Shown here one piece after another: positions 37,531 through 46,869 of a DNA stretch of 64,000 bases. Positions within the stretch are counted from its first letter, which is position 1. Each line of letters opens with the position of its first letter. Source of the DNA: Wenzhouxiangella limi (lineage in GTDB: Bacteria; Pseudomonadota; Gammaproteobacteria; Xanthomonadales; Wenzhouxiangellaceae); the NCBI RefSeq assembly GCF_010499265.1, contig NZ_JAAGSC010000031.1, forward strand, positions 124,001 to 188,000, written 5' to 3'. A program made the translations under genes and the position numbers. The notes below the pieces were generated by a model that did not search any database, was not told the DNA's origin, and saw nothing but the letters and a program-made list of their open reading frames with translations.

Positions 37531-38661
37531 GTGGCGCGCAATACCCTCGCCCGAATCGAACCGGATGCCGTCGCCCACAATCTGGCGGTCGTGCGTCGGC
37601 AGGCCCCCCGCAGTCGGGTCATGGCCGTGGTCAAGGCCGATGCCTACGGTCATCGGATCGACCTGGTGCTGCCGGCTCTCGAGGCCGCCGACATGCTTGC
37701 CGTAGCCACGCTTGACGAGGCTCGGGCGATTCGCCGGCTGGGCAACCGGCAGCCGGTGCTGTTGCTCGAAGGCGTGCTGGATTCGTCGGATCTGGCCGTT
37801 GCCGAAAGCCTGGGCCTGGAGCTGACTCTGCATCATCCCGATCAGGTCGAGATGCTGGCTCGTTACGGGCATGCGCCCACGCCCAGGCTGTGGCTGAAGG
37901 TGGATTCGGGCATGCATCGGCTGGGTGTCGAGCCGGCCCGGGTGGCCGAGCTGCACGGCCGACTCAAGGCCTTGCCAGGCGTGAAACAGGTCAACCTGGT
38001 CAGCCATTTTGCCAGCGCCGAGGATCCTGACGATCGCCTCGTGCGCGAGCAGATCGCGCGCTTCGACGCAGCCGTGGTCGGTCTGGATGGTGAACATTGC
38101 CTGGCCAACTCGGCCGCCATCCTCGAACATCCCGATGCGCACCGCGACTGGGTGCGGGCGGGTGTTCTGCTATACGGTATTTCGCCCCTGCCCGATCGCA
38201 CCGGACCGGATCTGGACCTGCAGCCGGCGATGAGCCTGCAAGCGGAGTTGCTGGCCATCAATCGCGTACCGGCCGGGGAGTCGATCGGCTATGGCGCTCG
38301 CTTTACCGCCGAGCGTGATCTTCGCGTCGGCGTGGCCGGGATCGGCTACGGCGACGGTTATCCGCGCAGCGTGGCCGACGGCACGCCGGTACTGGTCGGC
38401 GACAAGCTCTGTCGCGTCGTGGGCCGGGTCTCGATGGACATGGTGACGCTGGACCTCGCGGCCTGCCCTGAAGCGCGGATCGGGGACAGGGTGGTGCTGT
38501 GGGGCCGGGGGCTGCCGGTGGAAACGGTGGCCGACGGCGCCGACACCATTCCCTACGAGCTGGTCTGTCGCATTACCCGACGCGTTCGCTACCGTGCCTT
38601 GCCCTTCCGGTCAGGCTCTGCGTGCGCGGCGTCGATGTCCCGCGTCAGCCTGGTGCGCTAG
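37531..38661 (+). CDS. alr: Alanine racemase
   Basis: PLP enzyme that makes D-alanine for peptidoglycan. 376 residues: PLP lysine K35 in VVKADAYGH, catalytic Tyr254 in SIGYGARF, and MDMVTLDL in the C-terminal beta domain. GTG start 7 nt after the dnaB stop with GAGG 5 nt before; dnaB-alr is a common pair. The last 15 or so residues are an extra tail. Confidence 0.96.
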   Translation: MARNTLARIEPDAVAHNLAVVRRQAPRSRVMAVVKADAYGHRIDLVLPALEAADMLAVATLDEARAIRRLGNRQPVLLLEGVLDSSDLAVAESLGLELTLHHPDQVEMLARYGHAPTPRLWLKVDSGMHRLGVEPARVAELHGRLKALPGVKQVNLVSHFASAEDPDDRLVREQIARFDAAVVGLDGEHCLANSAAILEHPDAHRDWVRAGVLLYGISPLPDRTGPDLDLQPAMSLQAELLAINRVPAGESIGYGARFTAERDLRVGVAGIGYGDGYPRSVADGTPVLVGDKLCRVVGRVSMDMVTLDLAACPEARIGDRVVLWGRGLPVETVADGADTIPYELVCRITRRVRYRALPFRSGSACAASMSRVSLVR

Positions 38662-38664
38662 AAT
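38659..38664 (+). promoter_or_regulatory. -10 element of miaB, probably leaderless
   Basis: TAGAAT overlaps the alr stop codon and ends 6 nt before the miaB ATG. There is no ribosome binding site. Confidence 0.5.
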
Positions 38665-38670
38665 ACGCGG

Positions 38671-40017
38671 ATGGCTGGAAAGCTCTATATCAAGACCCAC
38701 GGCTGCCAGATGAACGAGTACGACTCGGAGAAGATGGCCGACGTGCTCGCCGCCTCCCACGGCCTGGAACTGACCGAGCGGGCCGAAGAGGCCGACGTCA
38801 TCCTGATCAACACCTGCTCGATCCGTGAAAAAGCCCAGGAGAAGGTCTTTTCCCAACTCGGCAAATGGCGGCCGCTCAAGGAGCGCAGACCCGGCGTGGT
38901 CATCGGCGTGGGCGGCTGCGTGGCCAGCCAGGAAGGCGAGGGTATTCGTCGTCGGGCGCCGTTCGTGGACCTGGTCTTCGGGCCCCAGACGATCCATCGC
39001 CTGCCGCAGATGGTCGATCAGGTCCGTCAGCAGGGTGGTGCGGCCATCGACGTGAGTTTCCCGGAGATCGAGAAGTTTGATCATTTGCCGGCGGCCGGTG
39101 CACGGGGCGCCAGCGCTTTCGTTTCGATCATGGAAGGCTGCAGCAAGTACTGCTCGTTCTGCGTGGTGCCGTACACGCGTGGGGAAGAAGTCAGTCGCCC
39201 GCTGGACGACGTGATTGCCGAAGTTGCCGGACTGGCCGCTCAAGGCGTGTGCGAGATCAACCTGCTCGGCCAGAACGTCAACGCCTACCGCGGTCCGATG
39301 TACGACGGCGGCAGCGCCGATCTCGCCTTGTTGATCCGGTATGTTGCCCATATCGACGGGGTCGAACGCATCCGCTTCACGACCTCGCATCCGGTCGAAT
39401 TCTCGGACAGCCTGATCGAGGCCTTTGCCGACGTGCCGAAGCTGGCCAACTACTTGCACCTGCCGGTGCAGTCCGGATCGGATCGCGTGCTTGGGCTGAT
39501 GAAGCGCGGGCACACCCGGCTGGAGTACAAGCAAAAGATTCGCCGCCTGCGCGAGGTCCGGCCGGATATCGCGCTATCTTCGGACTTCATCGTTGGCTTC
39601 CCCGGGGAGACCGAGCAGGATTTCCAGCACACGCTGGACCTGGTGCGCGAGCTTGAGTTTGATCAGAGCTTCAGTTTCATCTACTCGGCGCGTCCGGGCA
39701 CCCCGGCGGCCAGCTACCCGGACAACGTGGGTCTCGAGGAGAAAAAACAGCGCCTGCAGCGTTTGCAGGACCAGCTCAATGTCCAGGCCCGGCAATTCGC
39801 GGAGCAAATGGTGGGAACGCGACAGCGGGTAGTGGTCGAAGGCCACAGCCGCAAGAATGCCGCCGAACTCGCGGGACGGACAGAAAACAACCGCGTGGTC
39901 AACTTCCCGGGGCCGGCCGAACTGGTCGGGCGTATGGTCGATGTGCACATCACCGCGGCGATGGCCAATTCCCTTCGCGGGCGACTGGATTCCGAATCCG
40001 GCAGCGTTGCTGCCTGA
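38671..40017 (+). CDS. miaB: tRNA-2-methylthio-N6-dimethylallyladenosine synthase MiaB
   Basis: Radical SAM methylthiotransferase acting on A37 of tRNAs that read UNN codons. 448 residues: UPF0004 domain with three cysteines ([28 protein letters not shown]), radical SAM loop CSKYCSFC at 157-164, and C-terminal TRAM domain. Overlaps ybeZ by one base (TGATG). miaB-ybeZ-ybeY-corC is the conserved gammaproteobacterial order. Confidence 0.98.
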   Translation: MAGKLYIKTHGCQMNEYDSEKMADVLAASHGLELTERAEEADVILINTCSIREKAQEKVFSQLGKWRPLKERRPGVVIGVGGCVASQEGEGIRRRAPFVDLVFGPQTIHRLPQMVDQVRQQGGAAIDVSFPEIEKFDHLPAAGARGASAFVSIMEGCSKYCSFCVVPYTRGEEVSRPLDDVIAEVAGLAAQGVCEINLLGQNVNAYRGPMYDGGSADLALLIRYVAHIDGVERIRFTTSHPVEFSDSLIEAFADVPKLANYLHLPVQSGSDRVLGLMKRGHTRLEYKQKIRRLREVRPDIALSSDFIVGFPGETEQDFQHTLDLVRELEFDQSFSFIYSARPGTPAASYPDNVGLEEKKQRLQRLQDQLNVQARQFAEQMVGTRQRVVVEGHSRKNAAELAGRTENNRVVNFPGPAELVGRMVDVHITAAMANSLRGRLDSESGSVAA

Positions 40018-41000
40018 TGACCACCCCTGGAGCCTCCGCGGCCGAGACCGCACTGACCCTGGAACTTGAACCGGCCGACAATGAGCGGCTGGCGAACCTG
40101 TGCGGGCAGCTTGATGACCATTTGCGGCTGATCGAAAAGCGCCTTGGCATTTCCATCGCTGCGCGCGGCAACCTGTTCAGCCTGGAAGGCGAGGTTGATG
40201 CCGTTCGCGCCGGGCGACGCGTTTTGCGCAAGCTGTATCGGCAGGCCGAACGCGAAATCCTCACCCCCGCGCTGGTCAATCTTCAGCTGCAGCAGGCCGG
40301 CCTGGACGAAGACGAGAGCGCGGCCGAAGTCAGTATCCAGACCCGGCGCGGCATGATTCGCGGTCGCGGACCCAACCAGAAGCGCTACCTGGAGAGAATT
40401 GCCGCCAACGACGTCAACTTCGGCGTCGGCCCGGCCGGTACCGGCAAGACCTTTCTGGCCGTGGCCTGCGCCGTGGACGCCCTGGAAAAGGACCGGGTCC
40501 AGCGAATCGTGCTGGTCCGCCCAGCCGTGGAGGCCGGTGAGCGCCTGGGCTTTCTTCCCGGCGATCTGGCCCAGAAAGTCGACCCCTACTTGCGGCCGCT
40601 CTACGATGCGCTCTACGAAATGCTCGGATTCGAGCGCGCCGCCCGCCTGACCGAGCGCAACGTGATCGAAGTCGCACCGCTGGCCTACATGCGCGGACGC
40701 ACCCTTAACGACGCCTTCGTGATCCTCGACGAGGCCCAGAACACCACGCCGGAGCAGATGAAGATGTTTCTGACCCGGATCGGCTTCGGCTCGCGCGCGG
40801 TCATCACCGGGGACCTGACCCAGATCGACCTGCCGCCGAAAGTGACCTCGGGCCTGCGCCAGGCGGTCGGCTTGCTGCGCGAAGTCGAAGGCGTGAGCCA
40901 GACTTTCTTCGATGCCCGGGACGTGGTTCGTCATCCCATCGTGCGGCGTATCGTCGAAGCCTATGAAGCTGCCGACATCGGCGGACAGGACAAACCGTGA
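40017..41000 (+). CDS. ybeZ: PhoH-like ATPase YbeZ
   Basis: 327 residues; an N-terminal KH-like region and a P-loop ATPase domain with FGVGPAGTGKTFLA near residue 140 and Walker B AFVILDEAQNTTPEQMK. In E. coli YbeZ binds YbeY and is linked to RNA metabolism. Translationally coupled to miaB and, through a 4-bp overlap, to ybeY. Confidence 0.95.
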   Translation: MTTPGASAAETALTLELEPADNERLANLCGQLDDHLRLIEKRLGISIAARGNLFSLEGEVDAVRAGRRVLRKLYRQAEREILTPALVNLQLQQAGLDEDESAAEVSIQTRRGMIRGRGPNQKRYLERIAANDVNFGVGPAGTGKTFLAVACAVDALEKDRVQRIVLVRPAVEAGERLGFLPGDLAQKVDPYLRPLYDALYEMLGFERAARLTERNVIEVAPLAYMRGRTLNDAFVILDEAQNTTPEQMKMFLTRIGFGSRAVITGDLTQIDLPPKVTSGLRQAVGLLREVEGVSQTFFDARDVVRHPIVRRIVEAYEAADIGGQDKP

Positions 41001-41455
41001 TCGAACTGGAAATCCAGCGTCAGCTGCAGGATCCAAAGATCCCCGAGGACGCCCGGATCGAGAGGTGGGTTCAACACGTGCTGGCCGGGCAGGGTGCGGC
41101 AATGGTCAATGTCAGAATCGTCGATCTGGCGGAGGGCTGGGCCCTGAACCGGCAATGGCGCGGCAAGGATTCGGCAACCAATGTGCTGAGTTTTCCCGCC
41201 GATATGCCCGCCGCGGACGATGTTCGCGTTCTCGGCGATGTCGTGCTTTGCGCGCCGGTCATCGAACGCGAAGCCGCCGAGCAGGACAAGGACCTGGAGG
41301 CCCACTGGGCACATCTGGTGATACATGGGCTCTTGCATTTGCAGGGCTTTGACCATATTGATGGCGAACGAGCCGGCGTTATGGAATCTCGCGAGATCGA
41401 GCTTCTGGCTGAGCTTGGCTTTCCCAACCCTTATGAATCAAGCAATGGACGCTGA
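40997..41455 (+). CDS. ybeY: Endoribonuclease YbeY (rRNA maturation factor)
   Basis: 152 residues. The zinc motif HGLLHLQGFDH supplies three histidines, and the family segments DLAEGWALNRQWRGKDSATNVLSFP and LGDVVLCAPV are present. YbeY takes part in 16S rRNA 3' end processing and ribosome quality control. GTG start within the ybeZ stop (GTGA). Confidence 0.97.
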   Translation: MIELEIQRQLQDPKIPEDARIERWVQHVLAGQGAAMVNVRIVDLAEGWALNRQWRGKDSATNVLSFPADMPAADDVRVLGDVVLCAPVIEREAAEQDKDLEAHWAHLVIHGLLHLQGFDHIDGERAGVMESREIELLAELGFPNPYESSNGR

Positions 41456-41506
41456 ACCTCCCCCTACGACCGCAGCCGGCATGTTCGCGCCTGCCAGGGT
41501 AGCGGC

Positions 41507-42349
41507 ATGACCGAAGACAGTGCAGCCGGCAACGGCTCCTCCAACCGAACCTGGTTTGAACGATTGGGCCGCGCCTTCGGCGGTGAGCCGAAAAACCGCG
41601 ATGACCTGACGGAATTGCTGCGCGATGTCGCCGCCCAGGGATTGATTGAAAGCGACACCCTGGCCATGCTCGAGGGTGCGCTGGAAGTTGATGAGTTGCA
41701 GGTGCGAGACGTGATGGTCCCTCGCTCGCACATGGTGGTCATCAATGAAAATGCGTCGCTGGAGGACATCATGCCGGTCATTCTCGAGTCCGGCCATTCG
41801 CGTTTTCCCGTCGTCGGTGCAGACCGGGACGAAGTTCGCGGCATTCTCCTGGCCAAGGATCTTCTGCAGCTGTTTTCCGAGCACGCGGAACTGGTTCTGT
41901 CCGACCTGATGCGGGCGCCGGTCATTATCCCGGAGTCAAAGCCGCTCAACGTCTTGCTGCGCGAGTTCCGGGTAAGCAAGAATCATATGGCCATCGTCGT
42001 TGATGAATACGGCGGGGTATCGGGTCTGGTGACCATCGAGGACGTGCTTGAAGAGATCGTCGGTGACATCGACGATGAACACGACGCCGAAGCGGTGGAA
42101 GATATCGACCCGATCGAAGACGGCGTCTACCGAGTGCAGGCGCTGACGCCGATTGACGATTTCAACGAGCTTTTGGGTACCGACTTCAGCGATGATGAAT
42201 ATGACACCATCGGCGGACTGGTCGTGGCGGAGTTCGGGCGGTTGCCAGAGGCCGGAGAATCGGTGATCGTTGGCGAATGGCGCTTCGAGGTCGAAAGCGC
42301 GGACGACCGGCGGCTGCATGCCATGGTAGTCCGTCGTCCCGAGGGATGA
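41507..42349 (+). CDS. corC: CorC/YbeX-family CBS-domain protein
   Basis: 280 residues: short N-terminus, a CBS pair (about 60-190; VMVPRSHMVVI, HSRFPVV, HMAIVVDEYGGVSGLVTIEDVLEEIVG) and the C-terminal CorC/HlyC domain. Members are tied to Mg/Co efflux and, for YbeX, to ribosome homeostasis. It overlaps the following DUF4105 gene by 4 bp (ATGA). Confidence 0.93.
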   Translation: MTEDSAAGNGSSNRTWFERLGRAFGGEPKNRDDLTELLRDVAAQGLIESDTLAMLEGALEVDELQVRDVMVPRSHMVVINENASLEDIMPVILESGHSRFPVVGADRDEVRGILLAKDLLQLFSEHAELVLSDLMRAPVIIPESKPLNVLLREFRVSKNHMAIVVDEYGGVSGLVTIEDVLEEIVGDIDDEHDAEAVEDIDPIEDGVYRVQALTPIDDFNELLGTDFSDDEYDTIGGLVVAEFGRLPEAGESVIVGEWRFEVESADDRRLHAMVVRRPEG

Positions 42350-43533
42350 CGCCGGTGCGGCGTGCGTCGGGCGGCGATCACGCGGCTCGGGTAAATGTCA
42401 GGTGGCTGTTACCGTTACTGGGCGGACTGCTGGTTTTGCTGTCGTCAACCGGTCGTGCCCAGGAAGCCTGGTTGGTTACCTACGGTCCAGGCGAAGAAGT
42501 CTGGGAAATGTTCGGGCACAACGCGCTCTGGCTGCGTGACCCGGCCACCGGCCTGGACCACACCTACAGCTTCGGTTATTTCGAGATTGAGCGGGCTGGT
42601 TTTCATCTCGATTTCGCCCGAGGCATAATGAATTACTATGGCGCGGCGAGCCCGGCCGAGCGGGAGTTCGCCTTCTATCGTCAGCGCGGACGCTCGATTT
42701 CGGCCCAGAAGCTGGCGCTTGCACCTGAACAGGTGCGCGAGCTGCATCGGGCGCTGCACGGGGCTATCCACCCTCATCCCCGGTTCTACGCCTACGACTA
42801 TTACCGCGCCAACTGTTCCACCTGGCTGCGCGATCTGATCAACGATGCCACCGGGGATCAGCTGCGCCCGGGCCTTCAGGCGACACCGGCGCGTCTGAAT
42901 TACCGCGACCATACGCGGCGAATGACGCATCACCGGCCCTGGATCCAGACCGGCATTCTGCTGCTGATGGGGCACGCTATCGATCAGCCGATTACGGCGT
43001 GGGAAGAGGCGTTTCTGCCCGAAGCCCTGGCCCGCTGGCTGGCCGAAGCCGAGCTGGACACCGGGCCGCTGGTCACCGACCGGATGGTTCTCCACGATCC
43101 CGGCATCTTTGTCCCGCCGCCGTCGCCGCGCAGTCCTTGGGGACTGCTTCTGCTGGCTGGCCTGGTTGGCGGGGGGCTGATTGTGCTTGCCACCCGCCGG
43201 GGCGGTGCAGCGGGTGCCTGGGTCTGGCGTTTGGGCGCGGCTGGCGCGGGTTTGGCCGGTTCGGTGTTGCTGTTGATGGCTCTGGCCACGGATCATCACG
43301 ATACCGGCGGAAACGCTGCGCTGTTGCTGCTGCACCCCTTGTGGTGGCTGTTGCTCGTGCCGCGGGTCGCGCGCTGGAAACGCTGGCTGAAGCTTGGATT
43401 GCTGCTGTCCATGCTGGCCGGTGCGCTGGTGCTGGCCTGGCCCGGCTTGCTGCAGGATCGGCCGGCGCTGCTGGGTTTGTTGCTGCCCATCCTGGCCGCC
43501 ATATTGTGGAGTGCTGGCCGGTCGCGTCGGTAG
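42346..43533 (+). CDS. DUF4105 (Lnb-like) membrane protein at the lnt position
   Basis: 395 residues: N-terminal membrane helix or uncleaved signal (about 16-36), a periplasmic DUF4105 domain (about 40-265), then four membrane helices (about 265-390). The domain has the conserved H58 (EMFGHNALW) and C157 in ANCSTWLRD, the expected catalytic pair. DUF4105 is the domain of Lnb, reported as a lipoprotein N-acyltransferase in Bacteroides. In most gammaproteobacteria the gene here, directly after corC, is lnt, which does the same final step; no Lnt is in the window. A replacement of Lnt is therefore an attractive but unproven reading. Coupled to corC by ATGA. Confidence 0.8.
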   Translation: MTPVRRASGGDHAARVNVRWLLPLLGGLLVLLSSTGRAQEAWLVTYGPGEEVWEMFGHNALWLRDPATGLDHTYSFGYFEIERAGFHLDFARGIMNYYGAASPAEREFAFYRQRGRSISAQKLALAPEQVRELHRALHGAIHPHPRFYAYDYYRANCSTWLRDLINDATGDQLRPGLQATPARLNYRDHTRRMTHHRPWIQTGILLLMGHAIDQPITAWEEAFLPEALARWLAEAELDTGPLVTDRMVLHDPGIFVPPPSPRSPWGLLLLAGLVGGGLIVLATRRGGAAGAWVWRLGAAGAGLAGSVLLLMALATDHHDTGGNAALLLLHPLWWLLLVPRVARWKRWLKLGLLLSMLAGALVLAWPGLLQDRPALLGLLLPILAAILWSAGRSRR

Positions 43534-43540
43534 CGACCGC

Positions 43541-45187
43541 TCAGCCCATCCGGATTCGACGATCGTGGCGGGGCAGCGTGTCGGGGTCGTGCGTAATCAT
43601 GATCGCGGTGCGTGAGCCCAGCCACTGATCCAGCGTTTCGGCCAGGCCAAGCGCGGTCTCACGATCCAGGCCGGTGGTGGGTTCGTCGAGAATCACGACA
43701 GGACAGTCGGTCAGGATCAGACGCGCCAGCGCCAGGCGGCGGCCCTCGCCCCCGGAGACGTTGCCGCCCGCCTCGCTGATCCAGGTTTCCAGGCCGTGCT
43801 CCAGCCCGTCCATGAAGTTGGCCAGCCCGGCGATCGCCAGGGCTCGGCCCAGGTCCTCGTCGCTGGCCTCGGGTCGTGCCAGCCGAAGGTTGCGCGCGAC
43901 CGTGTCATGAAACAGCATCGGGTGCTGGGAAAGCAGCCCGATATGACGGCGCAGGCTGGCGGGTTCCAGTCGGCGCAGGTCTTCACCGCCGAGCAACAGC
44001 CGGCCCTCGTCGGGATCGAGCTGGCGCATGATGAGCTGGGCCAGCGTGGTCTTGCCGCAGCCGCTGGGACCGATCAGCGCGATTCTCTCGCCGCCGGCCA
44101 CGCGCAGGTTGAAGCCGTCCAGCACCCGCGGCAGTTCGGGCCGGTAGCGGAAGCTAACGTTGTCGACGACCAGATCGTTGCCGGCGGCCGTTCGGGGCTG
44201 TTCTGCAACCGGCAGGCCCGGCCCCGCTGCTGTCAGCGCGGCGATGCGACGATGGGCACCCCGGCACTGTTCCAGTTTCCGCCAGGCGCCCGGCAAGGTC
44301 TGCCAGGCCTCGCCCAGCCCCAGGGTGGTCAAAACTGCCAGGCCCAGCACCGGCCCCGAGATCAGCCCTTGCTGGAACAGACCGATACTCAGAACCAGTA
44401 CCGCCCAGACGGCCAGGAACCCGGTCATGGTGACCAGCCCCTGGCTGAGCGCGTCCAGCCGCGCAAGCTTTTCCTGCAGACCGATGACGCGCGCGGATAC
44501 CTCCAGCAGTCGCTGGCGTTGCGCCGGGACGCGGTCGTAGGCCACCAGGTCGGACAGGCTTTCCAGGCTCTCGCTGGCCTCGCGCCGCAGTTCCGGCAGG
44601 GTCTCGACGAGCTGATGGCTGGCCCGGTGGCCGCGCCGCCGGCTGAGCTCGGCCAGCGCCGGATTGACCAGCAGTAGCCCCAGCACGGCCAGCGCCGTCC
44701 AGGCGTCGAGCAGGATCCCGAACAGTCCCGCGACCGCCATGGTCAACATCAGGGCTGCCGCGGTCGGTCCGGCCACGCCGATGAATAAATGATCGAGGGT
44801 GTCGACATCGGTGGTCAGCCGGTTGAGCGTGTCGCCGCGGCGAAGCCCGCGCAGCTGGTATTCGTCAAGCTGGAGCAGGCGACCGAAAACCTGGCCGCGC
44901 AGGTCGGTCAGAAGGCGGAAAGTCGCCTCGTGGGTGATGAGTCGTTCCAGGTAACGCGAGACCGTTCTCACGACCGCGGCCAGGCGAATGCCTGCCCCGG
45001 GGGTGAAGATATCCAGGGAGGCGATCACGCCCAGTCCCGCCAGTGCGCTGGCGGTGATGAACCAGCCCGACAGGCCGAGCAGGGCGGTGCCGGCGATCAG
45101 GCTCAGGACCATCAAAAGCGTGCCGGCCAGGAGCCACCAGCGTCTGCGTCCGAGGATCGCGCCCAGCTTCAGCTCCGATTCATGCAT
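43541..45187 (-). CDS. cydC: ABC exporter subunit CydC
   Basis: 548 residues: six-helix membrane domain (about 10-310) and ATPase domain with Walker A LIGPSGCGKTTLAQL, signature VSGGEGRRLALARL and Walker B VVILDEPTTGLD. With CydD it forms the heterodimeric thiol/heme-linked exporter needed to assemble cytochrome bd. The ATG at 45187 overlaps cydD by 8 bp. Confidence 0.95.
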   Translation of the reverse strand: MHESELKLGAILGRRRWWLLAGTLLMVLSLIAGTALLGLSGWFITASALAGLGVIASLDIFTPGAGIRLAAVVRTVSRYLERLITHEATFRLLTDLRGQVFGRLLQLDEYQLRGLRRGDTLNRLTTDVDTLDHLFIGVAGPTAAALMLTMAVAGLFGILLDAWTALAVLGLLLVNPALAELSRRRGHRASHQLVETLPELRREASESLESLSDLVAYDRVPAQRQRLLEVSARVIGLQEKLARLDALSQGLVTMTGFLAVWAVLVLSIGLFQQGLISGPVLGLAVLTTLGLGEAWQTLPGAWRKLEQCRGAHRRIAALTAAGPGLPVAEQPRTAAGNDLVVDNVSFRYRPELPRVLDGFNLRVAGGERIALIGPSGCGKTTLAQLIMRQLDPDEGRLLLGGEDLRRLEPASLRRHIGLLSQHPMLFHDTVARNLRLARPEASDEDLGRALAIAGLANFMDGLEHGLETWISEAGGNVSGGEGRRLALARLILTDCPVVILDEPTTGLDRETALGLAETLDQWLGSRTAIMITHDPDTLPRHDRRIRMG

Positions 45188-46823
45188 GGTGACCCGCCTC
45201 CAGTGTTCCGTCGCGCAAGGTGACGACGCGATCGGCCCAGGCTCTGGCCCGCTCACTATGACTGACGCAGATCACGGTCATCGGGGTCTCAGCCAGGGCG
45301 TTTTCCAGCGCTTGCCAGACCTGGTTTGCGGTGACCTCATCCAGGCTTGCGGTGGGCTCGTCGAGCAGCAGCAGCGGATAAGGCCTGAGCAGCACTCGGG
45401 CCAGCGCGATTCGCCGCGCCTGGCCGCCGGAAAGGCCGAACGCGTCCTGGCCGATTCTCGTGTTCATGCCGTCGGGCAGATGCTCAATGAATTCGCCCAG
45501 TCCGGCGCGGCGAGCTGCGGCCATAACCTGCTGATCATCGGCTTTTGGGTCGGGCAGACGTATGTTGTCGGCGATGCTGGCCGGCAGCAGCAGGGGGTGC
45601 TGGCCCAGGTAGCCTCGTACCTGGGCCAGCTGGGCGCTGCTGAAGCGGCTGAGATCCTGTTCATCGATCCGGACACTGCCCTGGTCTGGCTCCGCGAAGC
45701 CGGCCATCAGGCCGAGCAGGGTGGTCTTGCCGCCGCCGCTGATGCCGGTGATCAGCAGTTTCTCGCCTGGCGCAACGTCCAGATCGATCCCCTTGAGCAC
45801 TTCCCGGCGTCCCGCAAAGCCAAGGCGAAGGTCACGGATCGCGACCGTGCATGCTGCCGACGGCAGGCGATCGACTGCGGTTTCAGGCTCGGCGCGGGCC
45901 GGTTTTGCGGCCAGTTGTTCGCGCAGGGAACCGGCCGCGGCCAGCGCGCCGGCCCGGTCGTGCCAGAACTGGGCCAGCGTCCGCATCGGATTGAAGAACT
46001 CCGGCGCCAGCAGCAGGATGAACAGGCCCTTGAACAGGGTCAGCGACGGGGCGGTGGCAAAGTCGATCATGCCAAGCAGGCCCAGGCCGATGTAGATGGC
46101 CAGCGTCGCGATCGCCACGGCCGCAAAGAATTCCAGTACGGCCGACGACAGAAAGGCGACGCGCAGCACGCGCATGGTGCGCACCCGGAACTGTTCGGAC
46201 AGCTCGCCGATGCGCGCGCTTTCCTGACGCTCGGCGCCGAAGCGCTTCAGGGTGTCCAGGCCGCGCAAGCGGTCGAAGAAGATTCCGCTAAGACGCGCCA
46301 GCGCGTCCTGCTGCTGGCGGCTGACCTGGCTGGCGCCCATGCCGATGATGATCATGAAGGCGGGAATGATCGGCGCCGTGATCATCAACATCAGCCCGGA
46401 CAGCCAGTCGGTCGGGAAAACCGCGATCAGAATGAACACCGGCACCAGCAGCGCGACCGCCGACTGGGGCAGATAGCGTGAATAGTAGGGGTCCAGCTGA
46501 TCCACCTGCTCAATCAGCCCACTGGTGATCTGGCCGGTACCGGAATGCGCCGCGTGTAGCGGTCCGGCGCGGGCCACGGTGGTAAATAGATCGTGGCGCA
46601 ACTGCTGGCGAATCAGACTGGAGGCTTTGGCCGTGAGCTGGCTTCGCAGCCCAACCACGCCGGCACGCAACATCCAGGCCAGTAACAGGGCGGTCAGGGC
46701 CAGCGTCAGCGCCGGCAGCTGGACCCCGTCCACGACAACGGCGGAAATGATCCAGGCCAGCAGGCCCGCCTGGATCAGGATGGCCGCACCCTCGACTGCG
46801 GCCAGCGCAAACGAAGAAGGCAC
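45180..46823 (-). CDS. cydD: ABC exporter subunit CydD
   Basis: 547 residues from the GTG at 46823: membrane domain and ATPase domain with LITGISGGGKTTLLGL, LSGGQARRIALARVLL and LLLDEPTASLDE. The family usually starts a little earlier with an RxWL motif; here HRQWLNERAPAWL is encoded in frame just upstream of the GTG, but no ATG, GTG or TTG precedes it. A CTG at 46880, with GGAG 9 nt before it and overlapping the end of cydB, is a candidate true start. Exports glutathione/cysteine with CydC. Confidence 0.93.
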   Translation of the reverse strand: MPSSFALAAVEGAAILIQAGLLAWIISAVVVDGVQLPALTLALTALLLAWMLRAGVVGLRSQLTAKASSLIRQQLRHDLFTTVARAGPLHAAHSGTGQITSGLIEQVDQLDPYYSRYLPQSAVALLVPVFILIAVFPTDWLSGLMLMITAPIIPAFMIIIGMGASQVSRQQQDALARLSGIFFDRLRGLDTLKRFGAERQESARIGELSEQFRVRTMRVLRVAFLSSAVLEFFAAVAIATLAIYIGLGLLGMIDFATAPSLTLFKGLFILLLAPEFFNPMRTLAQFWHDRAGALAAAGSLREQLAAKPARAEPETAVDRLPSAACTVAIRDLRLGFAGRREVLKGIDLDVAPGEKLLITGISGGGKTTLLGLMAGFAEPDQGSVRIDEQDLSRFSSAQLAQVRGYLGQHPLLLPASIADNIRLPDPKADDQQVMAAARRAGLGEFIEHLPDGMNTRIGQDAFGLSGGQARRIALARVLLRPYPLLLLDEPTASLDEVTANQVWQALENALAETPMTVICVSHSERARAWADRVVTLRDGTLEAGHHA

Positions 46824-46869
46824 CAGCCAGGCTGGTGCCCTCTCGTTGAGCCATTGGCGATGTCCGGCG

